Shown here: piece by piece, positions 25,728 through 34,640 of the stretch
Layout: each line of letters begins with the position of its first letter
Position numbering within the stretch: the stretch's first letter is position 1
Source of the DNA: Kribbella rubisoli
Lineage (GTDB): Bacteria > Actinomycetota > Actinomycetes > Propionibacteriales > Kribbellaceae
Assembly (NCBI RefSeq): GCF_004217145.1
Contig: NZ_SHKR01000019.1
Coordinates: 248,001-312,000 of the forward strand
Direction: 5' to 3'
DNA length: 64,000 bases
Made by a program: the position numbers and the translations under genes
The notes under the pieces: model-generated
Seen by the model: the letters and a program-made list of their open reading frames with translations, nothing else
What the model was told of the DNA's origin: nothing
Databases searched by the model: none

Positions 25728-25985
25728 TCAGTGGTCGCCGTCAGTCGGGACCCCGAAGCCCAGCAACTGCAGCACCTTGCCGGTCAGCGCACCGAGCACC
25801 GCGATCGCGACGGAGATCCAGAACAGCACCCAGTTCGGGCCGAGCACCATCGCGATGGCGCCCACCGTGAACGCGACCAGCACGATCACCACCGCGGTCC
25901 ACGCCGCGGGGCTGTTGCCGTGCAGATCGTGGGGAGCCTCCTCGTCGATCCGACTAGCTGCTTGATCCGCCACCGTATTGTCCAT
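25728..25985 (-). CDS. Small two-helix membrane protein with an HGxxxAAW motif
   Basis: An 85-residue protein with two membrane helices (AWTAVVIVLVAFTVGAIAMVLG and VLFWISVAIAVLGALTGKVLQLLG). The sequence HDLHGNSPAAWTAV ahead of helix 1 is the conserved motif of a small actinobacterial family found inside trp operons. The function is unknown. I chose ATG 25985, with GGAGGAG about 12 nt upstream; a GTG four codons earlier is possible. It lies between trpC (13 bp) and the larger Trp-associated membrane protein. Confidence 0.8.
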   Translation of the reverse strand: MDNTVADQAASRIDEEAPHDLHGNSPAAWTAVVIVLVAFTVGAIAMVLGPNWVLFWISVAIAVLGALTGKVLQLLGFGVPTDGDH

Positions 25986-26041
25986 AGTTGGCGCCACTCC
26001 TCCTCGTCGTCCTGTCCTATTGTGGCGGTAGCCCGCCGCGA

Positions 26042-26572
26042 TCAGAGAGTCGGGTCCTCCCCGGCGTCGATCGCCTTCCACTGATCGGCCGGTGAGGCAG
26101 CCGGATCACGCTCGTATCGTGCTGTAGGTCGCCGCCACCTGTGGGCCGTCACCGCGGCGATCAGACCCGCCGCGACCAGGGCGATCCCGCCTGCTAGTGC
26201 GAACCACGGCGCCACGCCGAGGGTCTGCGTGACCTGGTCGGCGAGTACGTCGCTCAGCTCGGGCCGCAGCCTGCTCAGCTCGGCGCCGCCGGGGCGGACG
26301 GTCAGAGCGACGATGACCGCGACCGCTCCGAGCAGCGCCACCAGACCGCCCAGAACCCTCCGCAGCATCGTGCCGGCCAGCTTCGTGACCACGACCGCCA
26401 CCACCGACGCCAGCGCCAGCGTGACCGGCGCCTTGGTGATCGTGTAGCCGCTGAACACCACGTCGACACGCCCGTTGCCCGGGTTGGCCGAGACCCACGT
26501 CAGGTACCCGGACAGGCCGAGCAGCACCAGCGCCACCAGGGCGAGCAGATCGACTATCCGTTGCGGTTTCAT
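26042..26572 (-). CDS. Trp-operon-associated membrane protein (TIGR02234 type)
   Basis: A 176-residue integral membrane protein with four helices. It begins IVDLLALVALVLLGLSGYLTWVS and ends with the motif DQWKAIDAGEDPTL, which is diagnostic of the actinobacterial Trp_oprn_chp family. The family is found only beside trp genes and has no proven role; tryptophan export or regulation has been guessed. Its ATG overlaps the trpE stop by 4 bp, so it is coupled to anthranilate synthase. Confidence 0.9.
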   Translation of the reverse strand: MKPQRIVDLLALVALVLLGLSGYLTWVSANPGNGRVDVVFSGYTITKAPVTLALASVVAVVVTKLAGTMLRRVLGGLVALLGAVAVIVALTVRPGGAELSRLRPELSDVLADQVTQTLGVAPWFALAGGIALVAAGLIAAVTAHRWRRPTARYERDPAASPADQWKAIDAGEDPTL

Positions 26573-28071
26573 ACGTCACTGCATACGTCGCTGAAGGTTC
26601 CCGCGACCGCGATCGCGTTCAGTACGGCGGCCGCCTTGGTCCGGCACTCGGCGTCCTCCGAGGCCGGGTCGGAGTCCGCGACGATCCCGGCACCGGCCTG
26701 CACGTACGCCGTCCCGCCGCGCAGCACCGCGGTCCGGATCGCGATCGCGGTGTCCGCGTCGCCGGCGAAGTCCAGGTAGCCGACCACGCCGCCGTACACA
26801 CCGCGCCGGGTGACCTCGAGCTTGTCGATGATCTCCATCGCCCGCGGTTTCGGTGCCCCGGACAACGTTCCGGCCGGGAACGCGGCGGTCAGTGCGTCGA
26901 ACGCGGTCATGCCGGCCTTGAGCTGCCCGGTGACCGTCGACTCGAGATGCATGACGTGGCTGTAGCGCCGCACGTCCATGAAGTCGACCACCTCGACCGT
27001 GCCGGGCGCGCACACCTTGCCGACGTCGTTGCGGCCGAGGTCGACCAGCATCAGGTGCTCGGCGCGCTCCTTGGCGTCGGCGCGGAGCTCCTCCTCGAGC
27101 GCGTGGTCCTCCTCCGGCGTGGCGCCGCGGCGGCGGGTGCCGGCGATCGGGTGCAGGATCACCTTGTTCTCGGTGACCTTGACCAAGGCCTCCGGGCTCG
27201 AGCCCACGATGTCGAAGCCGTCGAGGCGGACCAGGTACATGTACGGGCTCGGGTTGGACCGTCGCAGCACCCGGTAGATGTCCAGGGCGCTCGCGGTGGT
27301 CTGCAACTCGAACCGCTGCGAGACGACGATCTGGAACGCCTCGCCGGCCCGGATCTCCTCCTTGGCGTGCTCGACCGCCTCCCGGTACTCCGCGCTGGAG
27401 CGCTGCCGGTGCGGGTCGGGCTGCGCCTGCCGGTCGGCACGGACGACGTACGACGGGGTGGGCTGCGCGAGGTCGCGCTCCATCGCGTCGAGCCGCCGGA
27501 CGGCGTCTGCGTACGCCTCGTCGACGCGCTCGTCGGAGTCGTCCCAGTTGACAGCGTTCGCGATCAGCCAGATCTCGCCGGTCTCGTGGTCGAGGGCGGC
27601 CAGGTCGGTCGCGAACAGGAACGTCAGCTCGGGCAGGCCGAGGTCGTCGGTCGTTGTGTCGGGCAACCGCTCCAGGCGGCGCACGGCGTCGTACCCGAGG
27701 AAGCCGACCATGCCCCCGGTCAGTGGGGGCAGGTCGGGCAACCGCGGCGTGTGCAGGATCTCGAGCGTCTCACGCAGCGCCTTCAGCGGGTCACCGGTCT
27801 GCGGGAGGCCGACGGGCGGGTTGCCGGTCCAGACGGCCTCGCCGTCGCGCTCGGTCAGCGTCGCGGCGGAGCGGACGCCGATGAACGAGTAGCGCGACCA
27901 GACTCCGCCGTTCTCCGCCGACTCCAGCAGGAACGTGCCCTCGCGCTCGGCCGCGAGCTTGCCGTAGACACCGATCGGCGTCTCGGCGTCGGCGAGCAGC
28001 CGGCGCGTCACCGGGATGACCCGGCGGTCCTTCGCGTACTCGCGGAAGGTCTCCAGCTCCGGAACCGTCAC
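26569..28071 (-). CDS. trpE: Anthranilate synthase component I
   Basis: Converts chorismate to anthranilate with ammonia from TrpG, which is not in this window. The 500 residues carry the tryptophan-feedback element LLESAENGGVWSRYSFIG (LLES motif) and the catalytic blocks GSSPEALV, HPIAGTRRRG, LVDLGRNDVGKVC, YSHVMHLESTV and FPAGTLSGAPKPRAMEIID. The start at ATG 28071 overlaps the hisI stop by 4 bp. Tryptophan and histidine genes are therefore read from one transcript here. No leader peptide or T-box is visible upstream, because hisI occupies that position. Confidence 0.96.
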   Translation of the reverse strand: MTVPELETFREYAKDRRVIPVTRRLLADAETPIGVYGKLAAEREGTFLLESAENGGVWSRYSFIGVRSAATLTERDGEAVWTGNPPVGLPQTGDPLKALRETLEILHTPRLPDLPPLTGGMVGFLGYDAVRRLERLPDTTTDDLGLPELTFLFATDLAALDHETGEIWLIANAVNWDDSDERVDEAYADAVRRLDAMERDLAQPTPSYVVRADRQAQPDPHRQRSSAEYREAVEHAKEEIRAGEAFQIVVSQRFELQTTASALDIYRVLRRSNPSPYMYLVRLDGFDIVGSSPEALVKVTENKVILHPIAGTRRRGATPEEDHALEEELRADAKERAEHLMLVDLGRNDVGKVCAPGTVEVVDFMDVRRYSHVMHLESTVTGQLKAGMTAFDALTAAFPAGTLSGAPKPRAMEIIDKLEVTRRGVYGGVVGYLDFAGDADTAIAIRTAVLRGGTAYVQAGAGIVADSDPASEDAECRTKAAAVLNAIAVAGTFSDVCSDV

Positions 28072-28397
28072 GCCGCCACCTCGATCTCACCGTTCTCGAA
28101 GCAGCTGCGGGTGCCGGTGTGGCAGGCGGGGCCTTCCTGGTCGACGAGGACGAGCAGGGTGTCGGCGTCGCAGTCGACGAGGATCTGCTTCACGTGCTGA
28201 CGGTTGCCGCTGGTCTCGCCCTTGACCCAGTACTCCTGGCGGCTGCGGGACCAGAACGTGCCCCGCTTGGTCTCCGCGGTGCGGCGCACCGCCTCGGCGT
28301 TCATCCAGCCCACCATCAGGACCTCGCGCGTGTCGTACTGCTGCACCACCGCGGGTATCAACCCGGCCGCGTCGAAGGTCAACTCGTCGATAGTCAC
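28068..28397 (-). CDS. hisI: Phosphoribosyl-AMP cyclohydrolase
   Basis: Third step of histidine synthesis: opens the adenine ring of phosphoribosyl-AMP. The 109 residues include EVLMVGWMNAEAV, FWSRSRQEYWVKGETSGN and the metal site DCDADTLLVLVDQEGPACHTGTRSCF. It is the single-domain form without the HisE pyrophosphohydrolase. I place the start at GTG 28397 because upstream residues do not match the family; GGAG lies 12 nt upstream. It is first in the hisI-trpE operon and divergent from the dipeptidase gene by 58 bp, which should hold both promoters. Confidence 0.94.
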   Translation of the reverse strand: MTIDELTFDAAGLIPAVVQQYDTREVLMVGWMNAEAVRRTAETKRGTFWSRSRQEYWVKGETSGNRQHVKQILVDCDADTLLVLVDQEGPACHTGTRSCFENGEIEVAA

Positions 28398-28455
28398 CGA
28401 TCCATTGTCTCCGATCCGGCCGACAGCTTTTACCACGGGCTGACAAGATGGCGGC

Positions 28456-29535
28456 ATGACGAGTGCGTATCCGGTGATCGACGGCCACAACGATCTGCCC
28501 ATCGCGTTCTACGAGCTGTGCGAGTACGACCTGGACGCACACGACCTGAGCGGGCCGGTGCCACAGCTGCAGACGGACATCCCGAGGCTGCGGGCTGGGC
28601 ACGTGGGCGGTCAGTTCTGGTCCTTGTGGGTGCCGCAGGACGAGCACGCGGTCCGGCGGACGTTCGAGCAGCTCGACTTCGTCCACCGGTTCGTCGAGCG
28701 GTTCCCCGGCGATCTGCAGCTGACAGACACCGCCGACGAGGTGGAGGCAGCCATCGCGACCGGCCGGATCGCCTCGCTGATGGGGATGGAGGGCGGTCAC
28801 TCGATCGGCGAGTCCCTCGGCGTACTGCGGGTGATGCGCGAGCTCGGCGTGCGGTACATGACGCTCACGCACAACAACAATGTTTCCTGGGCCGACTCGG
28901 CCACCGACGAGCCGGTGCTTGGCGGGCTGAACGACTTCGGCGAGCAGGTCGTCCGCGAGATGAACCGGATCGGCATGCTGGTCGACCTCTCGCACGTCTC
29001 CGCCGACACGATGCGGCACGCGCTCCGGGTGACCAGCGCGCCGGCGATCTTCAGCCACTCGTCGTCCCGCGCTGTCTGCGACGTACCGCGGAACGCGCCT
29101 GACGACGTGCTCGAGACGCTCGCCGCCAACGACGGCGTCTGCATGGTCACCTTCGTCCCGTACTTCGTCTCGCAGTCGTACGTCGACTGGCTCGACGGCA
29201 TGCGCGCGCTGGCCAAGGAGCGCGGGCTCGAGGGCAAGGAACACCGCAAGCAGGTCGAGGAGCTGTACGGCGTACCGCGCCCGGACATCACGCTCGCGGA
29301 CGTGGTCAAGCATGTCGAACACGTCCGCGAGGTGGCCGGGATCGACCACATGGGCGTCGGCGGCGACTACGACGGCTGCCCGGAGTTCCCGATCGAGCTG
29401 CCCGACGTGTCGTCGTACCCGGTGCTGTTCGACGCGCTGGCCGACCGCGGCTGGAGCGACGAGGACCTCGGGAAGCTTGCCGGTGGCAACATCCTGCGCG
29501 TGCTCCGGGCCGCGGACGACGTCGCCACGGCTTAG
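28456..29535 (+). CDS. Membrane-dipeptidase-type peptidase (family M19)
   Basis: Zinc peptidase of the renal dipeptidase family, cleaving dipeptides; 359 residues. The metal ligands are in PVIDGHNDLPI (HxD), GMEGGHSIGE, VDLSHVS and IFSHSSSRA. A conserved DHMGVGGDYDG and LAGGNILRVLR close the barrel. There is no signal peptide, so this member is cytoplasmic. It starts at ATG 28456 and ends convergent with the acetyltransferase gene, the stops overlapping by 4 bp. Confidence 0.92.
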   Translation: MTSAYPVIDGHNDLPIAFYELCEYDLDAHDLSGPVPQLQTDIPRLRAGHVGGQFWSLWVPQDEHAVRRTFEQLDFVHRFVERFPGDLQLTDTADEVEAAIATGRIASLMGMEGGHSIGESLGVLRVMRELGVRYMTLTHNNNVSWADSATDEPVLGGLNDFGEQVVREMNRIGMLVDLSHVSADTMRHALRVTSAPAIFSHSSSRAVCDVPRNAPDDVLETLAANDGVCMVTFVPYFVSQSYVDWLDGMRALAKERGLEGKEHRKQVEELYGVPRPDITLADVVKHVEHVREVAGIDHMGVGGDYDGCPEFPIELPDVSSYPVLFDALADRGWSDEDLGKLAGGNILRVLRAADDVATA

Positions 29536-30398
29536 GCGTTGCGGTTCTGCGCCCTGATCTCGGCTTGCGGCTCGAGACCGGCGGCCTGGTACGTCGCGAC
29601 CGCGCCGTCGTTGGACGCCGGCGTACAGGTGTAGATGCTCGAGGCGCCCATTTCCTGCAACGCACGAGCACACGCGAGCACGATCGCGGTGCCGTAGCCA
29701 CGCCCGCGGTGCAGCCGATGCACGCCCATCGGCTCGATGTAGCCCGGACGTCCTTCCCCGGCTGACCACACGGTCGCGGCGGCCACGGACTCGCCGAGCT
29801 TGTTCCGCGCGATCAAGCACCGCGCATCGGCGTACGGCAGGCCGTCGGCCATCGCGAACCAGCGGTCGTTGGTGAACGTCGACCCGTCGAACGAAGCCCG
29901 CTGTACACCGGTCCGCTCGTGCGCATCCTCCGACCCGACCACATCGACCCGCATTCCCGGATCGGGCACCGGGCCACTCAGACTGCGCACCAGCGGGATC
30001 CACGGCTTGTCCGCGTCCCACCCGTCCTTGAAGAGCAGATCCTGAACGAGCGCCCCCATCGGCGTCTCGACAGCCACCTGGCCCTCAATCAGTACGCCGC
30101 TGTCCGGCGTCGAAACGTCCTCGACGATCCGCTGCGCCAACTCGTCGTCCCGCTGCAACTCCGGCGCGATCGCCATCCGCAACCAGTCCGGCTCATCAAG
30201 CATCCCCACCGCGACGATCTCCCCGCCCCGCCGCCAAACCCGCGTCGCGGCCGCCGTAGCCTCCGCCCCGAACCGCCAGAACCACCCCAAATCCCCCGGA
30301 TGCAACTGCACCGGCACCCCGTCGCGCTGCCACCCCCGCAACACCCCTACAACCTCGTCCAGCTCCCCGACACCCGCAGTACTCAACGCAATCGCCAT
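29532..30398 (-). CDS. GNAT-family N-acetyltransferase
   Basis: A 288-residue protein with an acetyl-CoA-binding GNAT domain in its C-terminal half. The acetyl-CoA loop is visible in EPMGVHRLHRGRGYGTAIVLACARALQEMG, followed by IYTCTPASNDGAVATYQAAGLEP. The N-terminal half is less conserved and may be a degenerate second GNAT fold. I chose ATG 30398, because upstream codons have no family-like sequence. The acceptor substrate is unknown. Confidence 0.82.
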   Translation of the reverse strand: MAIALSTAGVGELDEVVGVLRGWQRDGVPVQLHPGDLGWFWRFGAEATAAATRVWRRGGEIVAVGMLDEPDWLRMAIAPELQRDDELAQRIVEDVSTPDSGVLIEGQVAVETPMGALVQDLLFKDGWDADKPWIPLVRSLSGPVPDPGMRVDVVGSEDAHERTGVQRASFDGSTFTNDRWFAMADGLPYADARCLIARNKLGESVAAATVWSAGEGRPGYIEPMGVHRLHRGRGYGTAIVLACARALQEMGASSIYTCTPASNDGAVATYQAAGLEPQAEIRAQNRNA

Positions 30399-30502
30399 AC
30401 CCCCGATCACACACCATGCCGCGGACAGTTCGCACACATGTTTGTGATTCTGCGGTGGGGGCACGGGACGGACTCAAGTGTTGACCGACGGATGGAGTGG
30501 CT

Positions 30503-30817
30503 GTGCTTACCCTGACTGAGAACGCGACGCTGGTGATCAAGAGCATCACTGGAGTCGAGGGCGCGCCGGAGGGGGCCGGGGTGCGGATCTCGCAGGAGAA
30601 CCCGGCGGATCCGGCGCTCGCGGTGACGACTACCGAGGCTCCGCAGCCTGGTGACCAGGTGGTCGAGGAGGCGGGTGCACGGGTGTTCCTCGAGCACAAC
30701 GCCGCGAATGCGCTCGACGACAAGATCCTGGACGCCGCAGTGGACGACAAGGGCGGTGTCGAGTTCCTGCTGGTGCCGCAGCCGGGCGCGGGCAACGGAG
30801 CTGCTCCGACCCCCTGA
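30503..30817 (+). CDS. HesB/IscA-fold protein without cysteines
   Basis: A 104-residue protein. The opening VLTLTENATLVIKSITG matches A-type iron-sulfur carriers, as does the middle segment ALDDKILDAAVDDKGGVEFLLV. All three cysteines used by IscA/HesB for cluster binding are absent; the protein has no cysteine at all. It cannot be a classical carrier. I chose the GTG at 30503, with GGAG 5 nt upstream; a GTG at 30497 is the alternative. It is monocistronic and followed by two hairpins. Confidence 0.8.
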   Translation: MLTLTENATLVIKSITGVEGAPEGAGVRISQENPADPALAVTTTEAPQPGDQVVEEAGARVFLEHNAANALDDKILDAAVDDKGGVEFLLVPQPGAGNGAAPTP

Positions 30818-30833
30818 GGACGAGCGACGAGCC

Positions 30834-30858
30834 GATCAGGCGCCGACCGCGCCTGATC
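30834..30858 (+). terminator. Candidate terminator of the HesB-like gene
   Basis: A perfect 10-bp inverted repeat GATCAGGCGC/GCGCCTGATC with a 5-nt loop starts 16 bp past the stop codon. No T-tract follows. Confidence 0.65.
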
Positions 30859-30868
30859 AGCTGTGCTC

Positions 30869-30902
30869 TGCGCCGGTCGGGATCTGAATCCCGGCCGGCG
30901 CA
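30869..30902. terminator. Strong hairpin between convergent genes, probably bidirectional
   Basis: A 15-bp stem (30869-30883 with 30888-30902, one G.T pair) closes on the tetraloop CTGA. It lies 14 bp past the end of the ABC transporter gene read leftward. With the preceding hairpin it forms a tandem terminator between the two converging units. Confidence 0.75.
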
Positions 30903-30916
30903 CGCACGTCTGGCCC

Positions 30917-32713
30917 CTAGACCGCGCTCCGCTGGGCGATCCAGCTGTCGTGCAGGTGCGTGTACACGCCGCCGGCGCCGACCAGCTCGGCGTGCGGTCC
31001 GCGTTCGACGATCTCGCCGTCGTCGAAGACCAGCACTTCATCGGCAGCCTCGGCGGTCGAGAGCCGGTGCGCGATCGTCACCGACGTACGCCCGGCCATC
31101 AGTCGCTCGAGCGCCGCGTTGACCCGCACCTCGGTGCCCGGGTCGACCGCGGACGTCGCCTCGTCGAGCACGAGCAGATCCGGATCCGCGATGTTCGCGC
31201 GGACGAGCGCGACCAGCTGCCGCTCCCCCGCCGACAGCGATTCACCGCGCTGACCGACGGGCGATTGCAGGCCGTCCGGCAGCGACTCCAGCCAGTCCGT
31301 CAGCCCGAGCGACTCGAACGCCGTCACCAACTCCGCGTCGGTCACCTCGGGCCGGCCGAACCGCACGTTCTCCGCGAGTGACGCGTCGAACAGGTACCCG
31401 TCTTGCGGCACCATCACGACCCGCTCCCGCAGCGACTCGAACGAAATCTCGCGAGCGTCCACCCCATCGAGCTTGACCGCGCCCGACGTCGGATCCATCA
31501 ACCGGGTCAGCAGCTTCGCGAACGTCGTCTTCCCGGACCCGGTCTCGCCCACGACCGCGACCCGCCGATGCGGCGCGATCCGTACGTCGACGTCGCGCAG
31601 TACCAGATCGCCTTCCGGATAAGCGAAATCGACGTCCGCGAACTCGACCGTGATCGGTCCGCGGGCCTGCTTCACGCCGTCCTCGCCGGGGTCCACGACG
31701 TCGGCCGGCGTCGCGATCACGCCGAGCACCCGCCGCCAACCGGCGAACGCGCTCTGCGCGTCGGTCAGCACCTGCGTCGCGATCTGCACCGGGTCCGAGA
31801 ACAGCGACACCAGGAACATGAACGCGAGCAATTCGCCCAGCGTCGCCTTGCCGTCGACCCCGAGCAGTACGCCGACCGTCAGCACGCCCGCGTTCGCGAG
31901 ACCGGCCGCCAGACCGCCGATCGAGAACGTCAGACCGGTGATCGCCTGCGCCTTGGTCGCGGTCTTGCGGTAGTCCTCGATCGACGCGTCGATGCGGTCC
32001 TGAGTCCGCTTCTCGATCGCGTACGAGCGGACCACCTGCGCGCCGACGACCGGCTCCGAGATCGCCGACAGCATCTCGCCGACCTTCGCCCGGACCACGC
32101 CGTACGCCGCCGACATCGCGCGCTGCAGGTACTTCAGGCTGGCGAACAGCGGGATGAAGCACAGCAGCACGACCAACGCGAGCTGCCACGAGTAGAAGAA
32201 CATCACCACGGTCGCCAGCGCCATCTGCCCGAGGCTGACGATGAAGATGAACCCGCCGAACTGCAGGAACTGCGACACCGTGTCCACATCGGACGTGACC
32301 CGGCTGACCAGCGCGCCGCGCCGCTCCGTGCTCTGCGTCAGCACCGGCAGATCGTGCACGTGCCGGAACGCCTTGATCCGCATCGTCGCCAGCCCGGACT
32401 CCGAGTTGACCGCGAGCCGCACAGTCGTCAGGTACGACGCGCCCGCGGTCAGGATCACGCCCAGCGCGCAGATCAGGCACATCCAGGCGACGTACGACAT
32501 GTCCGGACCGCCGGCGCCGGACAGTCCCTTGTCGATGGTCTGCTGCACCGCGATCGGTACGACGATCCGCCCGGCCGTCATCGTCAGCGCGAGAATCCCG
32601 GTCACCCACCACCCGCGTGCCAGCTCGGGCGAGACCTTGAGGCCGTCCTTCAGGGTCTGAAGTCCACCCGCGTTGTCGCCGTGGTCAAGACGAGACGCTT
32701 CCGCCGCGCTCAC
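30917..32713 (-). CDS. ABC exporter, fused permease-ATPase, subunit with consensus Walker B
   Basis: One half of a heterodimeric type IV ABC exporter, 598 residues. The first about 330 residues hold six membrane helices; the ATPase follows. Walker A is GETGSGKTT, the signature is LSAGERQ, and Walker B is LLVLDEATSAVD with the catalytic glutamate. The H-loop histidine is in TIAHRLS. The signature departs from LSGGQ. Its ATG overlaps the end of the partner gene by 4 bp. The substrate is unknown; the pair resembles multidrug/lipid exporters. A double hairpin follows the stop. Confidence 0.93.
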   Translation of the reverse strand: MSAAEASRLDHGDNAGGLQTLKDGLKVSPELARGWWVTGILALTMTAGRIVVPIAVQQTIDKGLSGAGGPDMSYVAWMCLICALGVILTAGASYLTTVRLAVNSESGLATMRIKAFRHVHDLPVLTQSTERRGALVSRVTSDVDTVSQFLQFGGFIFIVSLGQMALATVVMFFYSWQLALVVLLCFIPLFASLKYLQRAMSAAYGVVRAKVGEMLSAISEPVVGAQVVRSYAIEKRTQDRIDASIEDYRKTATKAQAITGLTFSIGGLAAGLANAGVLTVGVLLGVDGKATLGELLAFMFLVSLFSDPVQIATQVLTDAQSAFAGWRRVLGVIATPADVVDPGEDGVKQARGPITVEFADVDFAYPEGDLVLRDVDVRIAPHRRVAVVGETGSGKTTFAKLLTRLMDPTSGAVKLDGVDAREISFESLRERVVMVPQDGYLFDASLAENVRFGRPEVTDAELVTAFESLGLTDWLESLPDGLQSPVGQRGESLSAGERQLVALVRANIADPDLLVLDEATSAVDPGTEVRVNAALERLMAGRTSVTIAHRLSTAEAADEVLVFDDGEIVERGPHAELVGAGGVYTHLHDSWIAQRSAV

Positions 32714-34566
32714 GCTGACACCCCTTCCTCATCAAGCTCAGCCTCGTCGAGATCGAGTTCGGCCTCTTCCTGCCGGCGCTCGGCGTCCTTCTCGTACGCG
32801 TCGACCAGGTCCCGGTACGCCGGTGTCGACGACTGCAGCTCCGTGTGGGTGCCATGCGCGAGGATCCGGCCGTCGTCCATGAACAGCACCTCGTCGGCGA
32901 GCGAGATCGTCGCCTTCCGGTACGCGATCACCAGCACGGTCGTCGCCGCGCCGGCCTCGTCGTGTACGGCGCTCCGCAGCCCGGCCAGGATGCGTGCCTC
33001 GACCTGCGGGTCGACCGCGCTCGTCGCGTCGTCCAGAATCAGCAGCCGCGGCCGCCGTACCAGGGCACGTGCCAGCGCGATCCGCTGCCGCTGCCCGCCG
33101 GACAGCGTCGTACCGCGCTCGCCGACCTTGGTGTCGAGGCCCTCCGGCAGCGCCTTCACGAACCCGTCGCCCTGCGCGATTCGCAGCGCGTCCCACACGT
33201 CGTCGTCGCTGTACTCGCCACCGAGCGTGATGTTGCCGCGGATCGTGTCGTCGAACAGGAACGCGGTCTGCGCCACCAGCGCGACCGAGCCGGCCAGCTC
33301 GTCGCGCGCCAGCTCCCGCAGATCGACCCCGTCGACCTTGACGGCGCCCTGCTCCGGGTCGACCAGCCGCGTCAGCAGCGTGGTCAACGTGGACTTGCCG
33401 GCACCCGTCGGCCCGACCACCGCGACCGTCCGCCCGGGCTCGATCGTGAAGTCCATCCCCGCGAGTACGTCGCGCTCCGGCAGGTACCCGAACCGCACGC
33501 CGGCCACCTGCAGCCGGGCCGCCTTCGTCGACGTGAGCCGCGCCTCGCCGTACTCCATGCCGCCCTTGGCGGTCAGCACGCGCTGGACCCGGTCCCAGCC
33601 GACGACCGACCGCGGGAGCTCGCCGAGAACCCAGCCGAGCGCCCGGATCGGGAACCCGATCAGCGTGAACAGGAACGCCACCTGGATCACGTCACCGGCA
33701 TCCGCACCGCCGGACCGCACCCGCCCGACGCCGACCAGCAGTACGGCGAGCACGCCGAGCCGGGGCAGACCGTCGATGACCGGGTCGAACATGCCGCGGG
33801 CCTTGTTCACCGCGATGTTCGCGTCGCGCAGCTCGTTCGTCGGGCCGCGGAAGCGCTCGGTCTCGGCCGCCTCACGACCCAGCGTCTTCACCACGAGCGC
33901 GCCGTCGAACGACTCGTGCGCGACCTCGGAGACATCCGCGCGGAGCTGCTGGGCCCGGGTCGCGAGCGGTTGCAGGTAGCGCTGGAAGATCACGTTCGCG
34001 ACGAAGACCAGCGGGAACACCAGGCACCCGACCAGGGCCAGCCAGACGTCGGCCGCGAACATCGCGATCGTCGCGAACACCAGCATCGCGATCACGCCGA
34101 TCGCCATCGGCAGCGGCGCGATCACGAACCAGGTCGACTCCACGTCGGCGTTCGCGTTCGACAGCAACATGCCGGTCGAGTGCTGGTGGTGCCACTCGAG
34201 CGGAAGCTTCAGGTACTGCCGGGTGACGCGGTTGCGGTACGTCGCCTGCAGCCGGAACTGCATCACCCCGGCGCCGAGGCGCCGCCCGACCACGCCGATC
34301 GCGTTCAGGATCGCGATCCCGAGGAACAACGAGATCAGGGTCAGGATCGCGCCGGTGGTGGTCTCACCGCTCTCGAACGCGGGCCGGATCACGTGATCGG
34401 TCGACCAGCCGAGGGCCCAGCCGCCGGCCACGGTCATCCCGCCGTACAGCATGCTGGCGAGCACGGACAGCGTGAAGATGCCCGGCTCCTCCCAGATCGC
34501 GACCCGCAGCACCCCGAACCCCCGCCGGGTGACGCTGCCCTTGTCGGGGACTTTCGGGACAGGCAA
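32710..34566 (-). CDS. ABC exporter, fused permease-ATPase, subunit with Asp in place of the catalytic Glu
   Basis: Partner half-transporter, about 618 residues. Six membrane helices come first (for example FTLSVLASMLYGGMTVAGGWALG), then the ATPase with Walker A GPTGAGKST, canonical signature LSGGQRQ, and Walker B LLILDDATSAVD. The usual catalytic glutamate is aspartate, and the H-loop segment reads VIAYRKAT, lacking the histidine. This is a degenerate site. I favour the TTG at 34566 with GGAG 6 nt upstream; a GTG at 34632 would add an unlikely cysteine-rich start. The C-terminus is a Glu/Asp-rich tail. Confidence 0.9.
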   Translation of the reverse strand: MPVPKVPDKGSVTRRGFGVLRVAIWEEPGIFTLSVLASMLYGGMTVAGGWALGWSTDHVIRPAFESGETTTGAILTLISLFLGIAILNAIGVVGRRLGAGVMQFRLQATYRNRVTRQYLKLPLEWHHQHSTGMLLSNANADVESTWFVIAPLPMAIGVIAMLVFATIAMFAADVWLALVGCLVFPLVFVANVIFQRYLQPLATRAQQLRADVSEVAHESFDGALVVKTLGREAAETERFRGPTNELRDANIAVNKARGMFDPVIDGLPRLGVLAVLLVGVGRVRSGGADAGDVIQVAFLFTLIGFPIRALGWVLGELPRSVVGWDRVQRVLTAKGGMEYGEARLTSTKAARLQVAGVRFGYLPERDVLAGMDFTIEPGRTVAVVGPTGAGKSTLTTLLTRLVDPEQGAVKVDGVDLRELARDELAGSVALVAQTAFLFDDTIRGNITLGGEYSDDDVWDALRIAQGDGFVKALPEGLDTKVGERGTTLSGGQRQRIALARALVRRPRLLILDDATSAVDPQVEARILAGLRSAVHDEAGAATTVLVIAYRKATISLADEVLFMDDGRILAHGTHTELQSSTPAYRDLVDAYEKDAERRQEEAELDLDEAELDEEGVSA

Positions 34567-34640
34567 GACACACTCCAGGCAGTCAGGTGCATACGTGGGA
34601 CACAGGCATGACAACGATTGACATTCTGCCACTCCCCAAA

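Noticed and set aside
23163..25870. Plus-strand open frames of 670 and 326 codons opposite trpA, trpB and trpC.
   Set aside because: These are antisense shadows of conserved genes and have no recognisable motifs.
28087..30021. A 644-codon minus-strand frame opposite the dipeptidase gene.
   Set aside because: The dipeptidase shows full family motifs on the other strand, and the antisense product is low-complexity.
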